Source: Nonomuraea ceibae (GTDB lineage Bacteria > Actinomycetota > Actinomycetes > Streptosporangiales > Streptosporangiaceae). Taken from it: a stretch of 58,517 nucleotides of DNA. The stretch covers positions 1 to 58,517 of the forward strand of contig NZ_JAHKRO010000058.1 of assembly GCF_019396325.1 (NCBI RefSeq), given 5' to 3'. The notes beneath the pieces were generated by a model, which saw only the letters and a program-made list of their open reading frames with translations, was not told where the DNA came from and made no database searches. Positions 1 through 8,334 of this stretch are shown here, one piece after another. The translations under genes and the position numbers were made by a program. Position 1 is the stretch's first letter, and the number at the start of each line of letters is the position of its first letter.

Positions 1-119
1 CCCGGCAGGTCCCCGATGCGCTGGCCGTGGTAGCCGCTCAGGTACTCGGCGCCGATGGGCGACAACACGAACAACCCGGCCACCGGCGCCAGGCGACGCC
101 ACAGGGAGGTCTTGGACAC
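1..119 (-). CDS. N-terminal fragment of a polytopic membrane protein, cut by the window edge
   Basis: Reading leftward from a GTG at 119, 39 residues are open to the window edge. They include a basic start (KTSLWRRLAPVAG) and a hydrophobic stretch ending in PIGAEYLSGY. This resembles the first segment of actinobacterial polytopic membrane proteins of unknown function, which often carry a P-x-x-AEYL motif after the first helix. No good ribosome binding site precedes the GTG. Only the N terminus is visible, so neither function nor intactness can be judged. Confidence 0.45.
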   Translation of the reverse strand, partial: MSKTSLWRRLAPVAGLFVLSPIGAEYLSGYHGQRIGDLP

Positions 120-289
120 TGCTGTGGTTGGATGCACGTCCCTGAACGTAAGCTCACGGGCACGGTCTGTGCATCCGGCCATGGTCTATGGTCGCGAGAC
201 CAAGGACTGCCACCCAGCCGTCCTCAAGGCTGGTGCTGGGCGATGTTGATCATCCAGGTGATACCGGGGCGGCCGTCACGGCGGGCGCC

Positions 290-463
290 CGAAGGTGGTC
301 GACGGCGATGTGGCCGCCTACGCCCGCAGTCTGCGGGCCAACGGTCTGCCCCTCCCCCGAGACCGCCCGCAAGCTGGTCGTCACCTTGGGCAAGAACCAG
401 GGCAAGCGGCCCTCGGTCGCCACCGTCTATCGCATCCTTGCCGAGGATGAGCAGATGGGCTGA
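290..463 (+). pseudogene. Serine recombinase (resolvase-like) fragment
   Basis: Two adjoining frames give DVAAYARSLRANGLPLP and then ETARKLVVTLGKNQGK followed by PSVATVYRILAE. The C-terminal part is typical of the helix-turn-helix end of resolvase/invertase-like proteins. A one-base shift near 358 separates the halves, and the N-terminal catalytic domain is absent. It is a relic of a mobile element, consistent with the transposase debris that follows. Confidence 0.4.
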
Positions 464-544
464 GGGGTCACCTGGACTCCAAGATCATCTCATTGTCCCT
501 TGGCGCGTATCCGGGTCACACCCCGTGTAGCCGGGCACATCACA

Positions 545-1040
545 GCCGGCCAGCGCGGTCAGATAGTCGCGATCGTGTGACAGCTCGTCCACGGCATTCG
601 CGACGAAGTCCAGGATGTGCTGCTCCGGTGTCACCAGGACGGCTCCCTAACGCGCCCCGGCCAGCCGGAGGTCGTCCAGCACGCCGGAAGAGATGCGACA
701 GTTGCCGAACGGTTGCCTGTTGGTGCGCCTGACGGGGATCGCCTGATACAGGTCACGTGCCCGTCGCTGTGGCGGGCCGTCCTGCGGCACGCGTAGCGCC
801 ACTACCAGGCGGCGCTCGTCCTCATCCTGCGGCAGCAGCCAGATCGGCGGGCAGCGCCCGGCCAGCTTGACGGCGAGCGCAGATTGAACAGCGCGGCGCC
901 GCAGCTGATAGGCACCGACCTACCACACGGATCGGTGACCGGTAGCCAGCGATCCAGTCCGCGAATAATTCGAAGACGTCCTCTTCCGGTGCGGCGAATC
1001 GCCACGGCTTCGTGTTGTGCACGAGGGTGCCTGCGCCGCG
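545..1040 (-). pseudogene. Acg-family nitroreductase remnant
   Basis: Leftward, three frames together spell a flavin nitroreductase of the Acg type: HNTKPWRFAAPEEDVFEL, then WLPVTDPCGRSV and ISCGAALFNLR, then RDLYQAIPVRRTNRQPF and VLDDLRLAG. NTxPW and ISCGAALFNLR are hallmark FMN-site segments of this family. There are at least one frameshift near 960 and a stop near 655, and the C-terminal half is missing. In intact homologues the protein binds FMN and is often under dormancy or redox control. Here it is non-functional and lies directly beside a decayed transposase. Confidence 0.6.
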
Positions 1041-1056
1041 GCGACGGCTAGGTGTA

Positions 1057-1073
1057 CTGACCTGAGAGGTCAG
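1057..1073. repeat. Short palindrome between the nitroreductase and transposase remnants
   Basis: CTGACCT-GAG-AGGTCAG is a perfect 7-bp inverted repeat. It lies at the junction of the two remnants. It may be part of an IS end or an old operator; nothing decides between these. Confidence 0.4.
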
Positions 1074-1099
1074 GTACGCGGGTGGCCGTCCAGTGCGGT

Positions 1100-1804
1100 G
1101 TGGCCGCGGTGGTGATGGGAGGTGTGCAGCCACTGTGGGAGTGCTTGGCGGGCAAGCGGAGTGACTACGTTTGCAAGTGGCGGGCGCTGCCCGCCGACTT
1201 CCCGCCCTGGCCCACCATCTATGGATTCTTCGCCCGCTGGGCCCGCCACCAGCGTGCTCAGCCACGCCAACACCGCGCTGCGCGAGCATCTCCGGGTCAA
1301 CGCCGGCCGTTGTCGCGCCGCGGTGGCGGTCGTGGTCGACTCCCAATCGGTCAAGCCCGCCGAGACCGCCGCCAAACTCACCCGCGGCTACGACGCGGCC
1401 AAGAAGATCAACGGCCGCAAGCGGCATCTGGTCGTCGACACCCGCGGTCTGCTGATGATGGTCATGGTCACCCCCGCCAACCTGTCCGACCGCAACACCG
1501 CCCGCGACCTGCTGGTGAGACTGCGCCTGCTGCGTCCGCAGCTCACCCTGATCTGGGCCGGCTTCGCCTGCTCCGGCGCCCTGGTCGAATGGGCCAGACA
1601 CGTTTTACGCCTGACCTCAAGACCGTGAACCGGCCGCCCGGGGCAGAAGGGCTTCATCGTCCTGCCACACCGCTGGGCCGTCGAACGCACCTCGCGTGGA
1701 TCATGCGCGCCCGGCGCAACTGCCGCGACTACGAACGCCTGGCCCGCCACGCCGAAGCGCACATCCTCTGGACCTCGATCCCCCTCATGACCCGACGCCT
1801 CGCC
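1100..1804 (+). pseudogene. IS5-type DDE transposase, frameshifted
   Basis: The frames together read through a typical IS5-group transposase: WRALPADFPPWPTIYGFFARW, then VVVDSQSVKPAE, RGYDAAKKINGRKRHLVVDT, MVTPANLSDRN, and finally AWIMRARRNCRDYERLARHAE and LMTRRL. DSQSVK carries the first catalytic Asp. Frame changes near 1240 and 1620 disrupt the gene, and no intact terminal inverted repeats were found. It is an inactive element. Confidence 0.75.
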
Positions 1805-1896
1805 CGCAAGCGGCCCCACCGTCACCATGCTCCCGGCCGCCGCAGCGTGACGCGCAGCCGTCACCAACGCCCTCACCCGCCGCCTTGATGTGACGG

Positions 1897-2262
1897 CTAC
1901 GCGTCACGATCGCCAGCCGGGTCCCCGGCTTCGCTGCCGCGCCGCGACCACCAGGCCCTCGTCCGGCACCGCGCCGAGCAATGGACCGCGTCCGCCCGGC
2001 GCTTCACCCCCACCCACACCACCACGCCACATCCCGGGCACCGCGTCCGCGCCGCGATCCTCGCCTGCCGCGTCGACAGCGACTCCAACAGCACCTCAGC
2101 CCCGGCGGAGATGACCACGGCCGCCAGCACCTCACGACGCACAACTCGCTCACGCAACCGACGCGCCTTCGACCGGCACGCATCCGAGCAATACCGCCGC
2201 CGTCCCGACGCCTCCGCCGCCAGCCGAGCCCGACACACCACGCACCGCCGCCCAGCGCCCAC
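1897..2262 (-). CDS. Small zinc-ribbon protein with two Cys-rich modules
   Basis: The 121-aa protein starts at a GTG (2262). It has two related metal-binding modules: CVVCRARL with RRRYCSDACRSKARRLRER, and CPGCG with VHCSARCRTRAW. The YC/HC-S-x-x-C-R pattern is common in short actinobacterial proteins of unknown function, and basic residues around each module suggest nucleic-acid contact. A helix of about 40 residues separates the modules. No conserved neighbour is visible. The protein looks complete; its role is unknown. Confidence 0.6.
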   Translation of the reverse strand: MGAGRRCVVCRARLAAEASGRRRYCSDACRSKARRLRERVVRREVLAAVVISAGAEVLLESLSTRQARIAARTRCPGCGVVVWVGVKRRADAVHCSARCRTRAWWSRRGSEAGDPAGDRDA

Positions 2263-2342
2263 AAATGGAAATGTCCCCCTACTTCCACACGCCCTACCCG
2301 GCAGCCTGCACCTGGATTACGCCGGGCCCCCTTGCTGAACAG

Positions 2343-2386
2343 GCTCCGAACTGTCAGTGGGTTGTCACTGTGTTGTCAGCGCGCTT
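2343..2386. promoter_or_regulatory. Repeated TTGTCA elements upstream of the SDR gene
   Basis: TGTCAGTG, TTGTCACTG and TTGTCAGCG occur in a row within about 35 bp, giving both direct repeats and a CAGTG...CACTG inverted pair. The cluster ends about 60 bp before the SDR start, where a repressor site would be expected. This is inference only. Confidence 0.25.
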
Positions 2387-2446
2387 GGCCATGCTTCACG
2401 CCATGAAGCACGAGCACGTGACGGACGTGAAGAAGGGCAGGAAGCA

Positions 2447-3217
2447 GTGACTCTCAACAGCAGGACGGCGCTGGTGACAGGGGCTTCGCGGGGCATCGGC
2501 CGGGCCATCGCGCGGCGCTTGGCGGCCGACGGCGCGCTGGTGATCGTGCATTACGGGTCCAACGAGACAGCCGCCCAAGAAACCGTCTCCCTGATCGAGA
2601 AAGCCGGCGGCAACGCCTTCGCCATACGGGCGGAGCTGGGTGTTCCCGCAGACGTGGACACGCTGTTCGCGGGGATGGAAGCCGGGCTGCGCAAACGGAC
2701 AGGGAAGGTGCGGCTGGACATCCTGGTCAACAACGCCGCCACCGGCGCGCCGGGGACGATCGAGTCGATCACGCCCGAAGCCTTCGACCAGGTGTTCGCC
2801 GTCAACACCAAGGCGCCGTTGTTCATCGCTCAGCGAGCGCTTCCTCTGATGAACGACGGCGGTCGCATCATCAACGTGTCTTCGGCGGCGACCCGGATCG
2901 CACTACCGGAACTGGCCTACGCCATGAGCAAGGCAGCCGTGAACGTCCTCGGCCGCACCCTGGCCAACGCGGTGGGAGTCCGCGGCATCACCGTGAACAC
3001 CGTCACCCCAGGCCCCACCGAGACCGACGCCAACCCATGGATGCGCGGCAACCCTCAAGCCCAGAAGATGGTCGCAAGCAGCAACGCAATCCCCCGGGTC
3101 GGCCAGCCCGAGGACATCGCCGACGTGGTCGGCTTCCTGGCCTCTGACGCGGGCCGCTGGGTCACCGGGCAGGTCATCGACGCCTCCGGCGGTTGCTTCC
3201 TCGGCCCGCACATGTAG
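2447..3217 (+). CDS. SDR-family NAD(P)-dependent oxidoreductase
   Basis: This 256-aa classical short-chain dehydrogenase/reductase starts at GTG 2447, with a purine-rich AAGGGCAGGAAG just upstream. Visible motifs are the nucleotide-binding TGASRGIG near the N terminus, NNAA after strand 4, the catalytic Ser in NVSSAA and the YAMSK Tyr/Lys pair. The C terminus ends in the usual GQVIDASGG. Length and motif order fit a complete NADP(H)-preferring carbonyl reductase of the FabG/3-oxoacyl reductase-like group; the substrate cannot be told. It appears to be monocistronic. Confidence 0.85.
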   Translation: MTLNSRTALVTGASRGIGRAIARRLAADGALVIVHYGSNETAAQETVSLIEKAGGNAFAIRAELGVPADVDTLFAGMEAGLRKRTGKVRLDILVNNAATGAPGTIESITPEAFDQVFAVNTKAPLFIAQRALPLMNDGGRIINVSSAATRIALPELAYAMSKAAVNVLGRTLANAVGVRGITVNTVTPGPTETDANPWMRGNPQAQKMVASSNAIPRVGQPEDIADVVGFLASDAGRWVTGQVIDASGGCFLGPHM

Positions 3218-3303
3218 TGACCGACAGCAAGATCCAGCTCGGGCTCAAAGACAGGCACTAAGAGCGCCGGGACTGTCTAGATAACGGCGTTTCTCGATCT
3301 TGA

Positions 3304-3480
3304 TTCGTATCGGGTGATCGGGGTCAGGCGGCGGCCATCTTCCGAGAATCAGGCGACCGGCACAGCGAAGGCGAGGCGATGAACAACCTGAGGATCGCGC
3401 TCGCGAGGAATGGTCGATGGATCAAGGCAAGGAAGGTCTTCGTTCGGGTCCAGAAGCTGCTGAGCGCGTTCGAGGATTGA
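3304..3480 (+). pseudogene. Fragment of a TPR-repeat protein
   Basis: The frame reads QAAAIFRESGDRHSEGEAM and then NNLRIALARNGR before a stop at 3478. This is almost exactly one tetratricopeptide repeat of the actinobacterial NB-ARC/TPR regulator type (A-x-x-IFRE-x-GDRH-x-EGEALNNLGIAL). Only one repeat and a short tail survive between stop codons, so this is a remnant. The following stretch to 3755 holds no clear gene; on the minus strand VGRATVYRVLE (about 3580-3610) resembles a recombinase helix-turn-helix scrap. Confidence 0.55.
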
Positions 3481-3755
3481 GTACCGTGTCCCGGACCCTC
3501 GACTGCGGAAAGCTTGATCAGGAAGCGATTGGGTGTCCGCTGCGCCCGCAGGATCGACGGTGGCGCGCGTTCGAGCACGCGGTAGACGGTGGCGCGCCCG
3601 ACGAAGAGAAGACAGACACCCTTGTATGTGCGGCAGGCGCCTACAGGCCTCCGACGCAGGGTGGCTGCTGGTAGGCGGGGAGCGCGGGTCATGCCCGTCC
3701 TGGCTACCGGTTATGGCGGCAGGTTCGTGGAAGCGCGACGCGAAGCGTCGAAGGC

Positions 3756-4169
3756 ATGCTGGGCAGCCTCGTCAGCAGTCGTCAGATTCCAGGGGTTGTC
3801 GTGCAGGCTGTGTCGATCATCGTGGTGGCGCTCTTCTTCCTTGGGATGGGAACGTACGGCCTGTTCGCACCCGCCGCGCTGATCAGACCCTTCGGGATGG
3901 TTGCCGACTCGGCGCAGGCGCGCAGCGAAATCCGGGCGGTATATGGCGGTTTCGGTATAGCCGTCGGCGGACTGCTGCTGACGGCACTCGCCGACCTGGG
4001 CGGCACGCGCACGGGGGTGGTCGTCACCACCGCCGTATGCCTGCTGGGCATGGCCGTCGGACGGCTGGTGGGACGGGCGGTGGAGCGGCCCGCGGGGTTC
4101 TATCCCGTCTGGTGCTACTTCTGGGTGGAGATCATCGCCGCGGGCGCGTTGCTGGCGAGCCTCAGGTGA
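3756..4169 (+). CDS. DUF4345-type four-helix membrane protein
   Basis: The 137-aa protein has four hydrophobic segments. The signature PAALIRPFGM followed by EIRAVYGGFGIAVGGLLL is characteristic of the DUF4345 family of small integral membrane proteins. The ATG at 3756 gives an unusually polar leader; a GTG near 3798 closer to the first helix is an alternative start. It converges with the AraC regulator and overlaps its end by 8 bp. The function of the family is unknown. Confidence 0.75.
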   Translation: MLGSLVSSRQIPGVVVQAVSIIVVALFFLGMGTYGLFAPAALIRPFGMVADSAQARSEIRAVYGGFGIAVGGLLLTALADLGGTRTGVVVTTAVCLLGMAVGRLVGRAVERPAGFYPVWCYFWVEIIAAGALLASLR

Positions 4170-4962
4170 TGACCTCCAGCGATGGCTCCAGGCAGTGGAT
4201 CGTCAGGTCCTGGGAGAACAGGCCGCTGGGCGTGAGGCCGAACATCGAGTGGAACGCGGTGCTCAGATGGGACGGGCTGGCGAACGAGCCATCGGCCGCC
4301 GCCCGGGTGAGGTTGTGGCCAGCCGCCAGCGCCCGTGCGGCCCGGTGCATCTGGGCCCACAACCGCAGACGCCGGTAGGAGGTACCGGTGCCGTCCCTGA
4401 ACAGCCGGAGGAAACGCGACTCCGACAATCCCAGCTCGGCCGCCAGCAGCGCGGCAGGCAGCGGCCGGTCGGCGTCGACGAGCCGCCGGGTCGCGGCCAT
4501 GATCCTCGGATCGGGGCGCGAGGCGCCGGCGCGGCCGGTGGCCTGAGCGACCCAGGCGGTGACCTGCGAGAGGGCGGTGTCTTGGGACAAGCGCGCCGCC
4601 TTGGAGACCAGGCTCTCCTCCTGCCAGTGCCCGGTCAGGATCTCCCCCTCGTCGGCACTGAAACAGGTGCGGCACGCCCGGTCGTCCGCCGAGCCGGGGT
4701 CGAGGTAGAGAAACACCATGCGCTCGCCGGATGCCATGAGCCGGTGGCGTACCCGAGGGGCCACGAGCGCGGTGCGCGCCCGCAGCTCGCCACCGAGCGC
4801 CGGCTGAACTCTGAAGGGCGCGTCCACGCCCACGGCCAGGCACCCGACCGCGCCGGAGTGCGGTCCCAGCCGCAGGGACGGGCCTGCGTACAGGGCGCGG
4901 CCCGGCCACAACCACACCGTGGCCCCGCCGCCGGAGCGACGGGTTCGTGAAAGCGCTGGCAT
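4162..4962 (-). CDS. AraC-family transcriptional regulator
   Basis: This 266-aa protein has a cupin-like N-terminal sensor (about residues 10-110) and a C-terminal double helix-turn-helix (about 165-255). The latter contains LLAAELGLSESRFLRLFRD and the second helix pair GSFASPSHLSTAFHSMFGL-TPS, the conserved AraC end motif. It is divergent from the membrane protein at 5013, with a 50-bp gap that would hold both promoters, so that gene is the likeliest target. The convergent DUF4345 gene overlaps its 3' end. The ligand is unknown. Confidence 0.85.
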   Translation of the reverse strand: MPALSRTRRSGGGATVWLWPGRALYAGPSLRLGPHSGAVGCLAVGVDAPFRVQPALGGELRARTALVAPRVRHRLMASGERMVFLYLDPGSADDRACRTCFSADEGEILTGHWQEESLVSKAARLSQDTALSQVTAWVAQATGRAGASRPDPRIMAATRRLVDADRPLPAALLAAELGLSESRFLRLFRDGTGTSYRRLRLWAQMHRAARALAAGHNLTRAAADGSFASPSHLSTAFHSMFGLTPSGLFSQDLTIHCLEPSLEVIT

Positions 4963-5012
4963 CAGGGTCTCCTGCAGGCTGAACGGAAAGCCGAGAACGT
5001 GTAAAGGAGGAT

Positions 5013-5423
5013 ATGGTGCGCTCTGCCGCCCGTATCGCGGGGAGTCTGCTGCTGGCCGCCGTGGGCCTGCTCAACCTCGCACCGGGAATCATCGCGCTGG
5101 CCCCGTCTCAGCTCGCCACCGCCTACGGAGTCGTCGATGCCGACGTGACCACGACGCTGCTGCTGCGCCATCGCGCGGTGATGCTGGCCTTGCTCGGTAG
5201 CGCCCTGGTGGCTGCGGCCGCCGTGCCGCGGTGGCGCAAGCCGGTGCTGGTCGTCGCCATGATCGGCAAGACGTCCTTCATCACGCTGGTGGCGACGACC
5301 ACAGGCGCGCACCCGGAACTGACTACAGTCGCTCGCGCCGACGTGGCCGCACTGGCCGTGTTGGCGGTAGCCGCCCTCCTCACCCGCGTCCGCCCCGGGC
5401 CCCGTCCGCCGACCGGCGCGTGA
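5013..5423 (+). CDS. Small four-helix membrane protein
   Basis: The 136-aa protein starts at ATG 5013, four bases after an excellent AAAGGAGG site. It has about four transmembrane segments, a central LLLRHRAVMLALLG motif and an Ala-rich last helix. Homologues are sometimes labelled phosphopantetheine adenylyltransferase, but no nucleotidyl-transferase motif is present, so that name is not used here. The divergent AraC gene is the obvious candidate regulator. Function unknown. Confidence 0.75.
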   Translation: MVRSAARIAGSLLLAAVGLLNLAPGIIALAPSQLATAYGVVDADVTTTLLLRHRAVMLALLGSALVAAAAVPRWRKPVLVVAMIGKTSFITLVATTTGAHPELTTVARADVAALAVLAVAALLTRVRPGPRPPTGA

Positions 5424-5766
5424 ACGCATTGCTCGGGCGGCCAGATGCGCCGGGGCACCGTCAACACCGCTCTCATCCTCCCCTTCCAGGACGGCGGCAC
5501 CGACGGCGTCGACGCCAGGACAACAATGATCACAAAGCAGATGTGCGGGAGAGCAGGCTCTACACTCCTCCGCTACGGCATCCTGCTCGGCCTACCACGT
5601 TCCGCCACCACCGACAGCGGGCCAGAGCCGAAAACCGTACGATCTACGCATTTCGGCGGTCGTGTCACTTTGCCCGAGACCAATTCTTATTCGCCCGTAC
5701 CAGGCGTCGGATGAGGCATCGGTTATCGACCTGTGATCGCGTGCGCGAAGCTCGTCCATCCCTCCC
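5424..5766. other. Intergenic stretch without a supported gene
   Basis: Open frames here (for example 5445-5714) have no recognisable motif, no good ribosome binding site and a composition unlike the neighbours. It probably contains the degraded N-terminal part of the GNAT gene that follows. Confidence 0.5.
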
Positions 5767-6165
5767 TTGTCGAAGGGGAAGTCGAAGGCGAACGGGGCAC
5801 AGAAGCCTTGCGAGGTCTACCTCGTCGTGGCGGACAACTGGGTGGCCGAGATGTCGGGTGCCGTTGTGGGACTGCTCGGCATGCTGAAAGCCGAGATCGG
5901 CGGCTTGTTCGTGGGTCCCGAAGCGCAGGGGCGAGGCGTCAGCCGGGCGCTGGTGGAGCACGCCGCAGCTCTTCACGGCGAGGTGACGCTCGAGGTGTAC
6001 GAAGACAACACACGGGCTCGTCACTTCTACGACCTCATGGGTTGCGTAGAGCGCGGTCGCCGGGCAGACGAGGATACCGGCCACACTCTGATCTTGATGC
6101 TCCGTCCCACCGTGAGGGCGCCGGCCTTGAGGGCCTCGCGAAACAGGGTCATGAGCGCTCACTGA
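5767..6165 (+). pseudogene. GNAT N-acetyltransferase, N-terminally degraded
   Basis: From about residue 25 the frame shows a normal GNAT core: EIGGLFVGPEAQGRGVSRAL contains the acetyl-CoA pyrophosphate-binding Q-G-R-G-V, followed by LEVYEDNTRARHFYDLMGC and the final strand HTLILML. The first roughly 50 residues of the fold (strands 1-3) are missing; the sequence before CEVYLVVADN is unrelated. An active enzyme would transfer an acetyl group from acetyl-CoA to an amine, but without its N-terminal strands this copy is unlikely to fold. Confidence 0.65.
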
Positions 6166-6960
6166 CGCCCTGCAGAGACGCAAGGCCGGTGGGCGGCTTC
6201 GGACTACTCGACAGGCGCGAGCACGGCCATCCGGCAAGCCGTGCATTGGGGCAACATCCCATCACCGGATGCCTGCACATCGTCATGAGCCCGGCGGAGA
6301 CGGCCAAGTGCCTGCTCCCCGGTCCGGTGCGCGGATCCAGGAAGCCGACGGAGGCCTGTCCGCACGAGGCAGGACCCCAGTCGGGCACCCAACCGATCGC
6401 TAGGTAGAGTTCGGTGGTCGCCAAGGCATCGAATCGTTGGGGGAGAATCAAGGTTGAGCGGTCGTGACCAGCAGGCCGCTACGGCGTCGAACGGCGGCTG
6501 GACGTATGCGGCTACCGTGGGCATCCCTGGCAGAGATCCTGCGGGGATGGAGCTGAAGAAAGCCCGCATCTCCTGGCCAGGGCTTGCACCCACACGTGAG
6601 GCACCGCCGGCTCCGCTCTCGGCAACCATGACAGCCAGACGCCTGCCACGCGGACGAAGCCACCCCCTGGGGAATCTGCCGAGTGACACCTGGCCCCTGA
6701 TCACTCCGCACCCGTGAGCTGGGGAAGCAGCGGGGCGGATGAACGACTGCGGCAGACCCAGGGTTCCTCTCCTCCGCTGTCAGGGAGCGGCCGCCGCGGT
6801 GCAACCTCTGCCGGCGAAGTCGGCCACGCCGCAGGTATGGCTCGACCGGCAGGGCGTCCCAGACGTCTGTCTCTGCCCGTACGGCTCGGTCGGGCTGACC
6901 CGCCATGACCACGACGAAAGCTCAGCCCTGCGCCTTGTAGGAAACCATGTCCATACGAGC
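6166..6960. other. Non-coding or decayed stretch upstream of the MFS gene
   Basis: None of the frames here shows a recognisable domain, a credible start or an operon relation to its neighbours. The frame of the MFS gene is open back to 6739, but the upstream part lacks hydrophobic helices and is not counted as coding. Confidence 0.5.
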
Positions 6961-6972
6961 GGAGAAGACCAT

Positions 6973-8271
6973 ATGACCACGAGCACCCGCTGGCGGCGAA
7001 ACGTTGCCCTGTTCCTGACCGGGCAAACGGTGTCGTTGCTCGGTTCGATGATTGTGCAGTACGCGGTGATGTGGTGGGTGACGCTGCAGACCCGTTCCGG
7101 GCTCGCGGTGGCTCTCTATGCGGTGGCCGCGTTTCTGCCTCAAGGCTTGGTGTCGATCTTTGGGGGTGTGCTCGCCGACCGCATGAACCGGCGGGTGCTG
7201 GTCATGGCCGCCGACGCCGCCATCGTCGTGGCGACGCTGGCGCTCGCGCTGCTGATGGCCAACGGTGTGGACGATCTGTGGATCGTCTTGCTGGCCGTGG
7301 CGGTCCGGTCGCTGGGAGCCGGCGTCCAGACTCCCGCCGTGCAGGCGATGATCCCGCAGATCGTGCCTGGCGAGCAGCTCATGCGCGTCAACGGGATCTT
7401 CCAGACCATCCAATCAGCGATGGCTCTGCTCGCACCCGCGGCCGCTGGCGCGATCTTCGCCGCCTTCGGACTCGTCCCGGTCTTCTTCCTGGATGCAGTC
7501 ACCGCGGCGATCGGGATCGGCCTGCTCGCCCTGGTCGCCGTCCCGACCCTGGAGCGGGTGGCAGACTCCAAGGCCTCCTATCGGCAGGACCTCACCGAGG
7601 GGATGCGTTACATCCGCAGCCACCCGATCGTGCGCTGGCTGCTCATCGTGTACGCGATCATCTTCGTGCTCACGGTGGCGCCCTCGTTCGTCACGCCGCT
7701 GATGGTGGCCCGCACCTTCGGCAACGAGGAGTGGATGCTGGCGGCGCTGGAGGTCGCGGCCAGCTTGGGAATGATCCTGGGCGGCATCCTGATGTCCACT
7801 GTGCTGGCCAGGCGCAGCCGGATTGGGCTGATTCTCGTGGCCGTCTACGGCTTCGGGCTTGTCACCGTGGCGCTCGGGCTCAGCGGCAACCTGTGGGTCT
7901 TCTACGGCTTCATGTTCGTGTTCGGACTGCTGGTGCCGCCGTTCTCCACGCCCTTCATGACGCTGATCCAGGAGAGCGTCGAACCGGCCATGCACGGGCG
8001 GGTGTTCAGTTACGTCGGCATCGTGATGGCCTTGGCGACCCCGATCGGCATGACGGTCTTCGGTCCGCTGGCCGACGTGGTCAGCGTGCAGGCGCTGCTC
8101 ATCGCCGCTGGGCTGGCCTCCATTGTCGTGATCACGATGGCCATCCGCGTGCCCTCCGGCCGGGCCACTATCGCCGCCGCCCGTGCCCACACCGCCCATG
8201 AACCTGATGCCGAGGCTCTCCCCGGCGAGGGAACCGTCACACCGCCACCCGAACATGATCGATCCGCTTGA
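6973..8271 (+). CDS. MFS transporter (EntS/MFS_3-like exporter)
   Basis: This 432-aa permease starts at ATG 6973 after GGAGAAG. About twelve hydrophobic segments are visible. FGGVLADRMNRRVLVM in loop 2-3 is the major-facilitator G-x-x-x-D-R-x-x-R-R motif, and the pattern FLTGQTVSLLGSMIVQYAVMW is typical of the EntS-like drug/siderophore exporter group. The C-terminal 45 residues are cytosolic and acidic/Pro-rich. The substrate is unknown. The two-component genes follow 60 bp later and may control it. Confidence 0.85.
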   Translation: MTTSTRWRRNVALFLTGQTVSLLGSMIVQYAVMWWVTLQTRSGLAVALYAVAAFLPQGLVSIFGGVLADRMNRRVLVMAADAAIVVATLALALLMANGVDDLWIVLLAVAVRSLGAGVQTPAVQAMIPQIVPGEQLMRVNGIFQTIQSAMALLAPAAAGAIFAAFGLVPVFFLDAVTAAIGIGLLALVAVPTLERVADSKASYRQDLTEGMRYIRSHPIVRWLLIVYAIIFVLTVAPSFVTPLMVARTFGNEEWMLAALEVAASLGMILGGILMSTVLARRSRIGLILVAVYGFGLVTVALGLSGNLWVFYGFMFVFGLLVPPFSTPFMTLIQESVEPAMHGRVFSYVGIVMALATPIGMTVFGPLADVVSVQALLIAAGLASIVVITMAIRVPSGRATIAAARAHTAHEPDAEALPGEGTVTPPPEHDRSA

Positions 8272-8334
8272 GCCAGCATCCGGCCGGACGCGCTCGATTG
8301 CCACCCCGGTCCGGGAGGCACCGGGACCGGCCCC

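Noticed and set aside
5013..5423. Annotation as phosphopantetheine adenylyltransferase
   Set aside because: The family label appears on similar membrane proteins, but no nucleotidyl-transferase motif is present and the protein is almost wholly hydrophobic.
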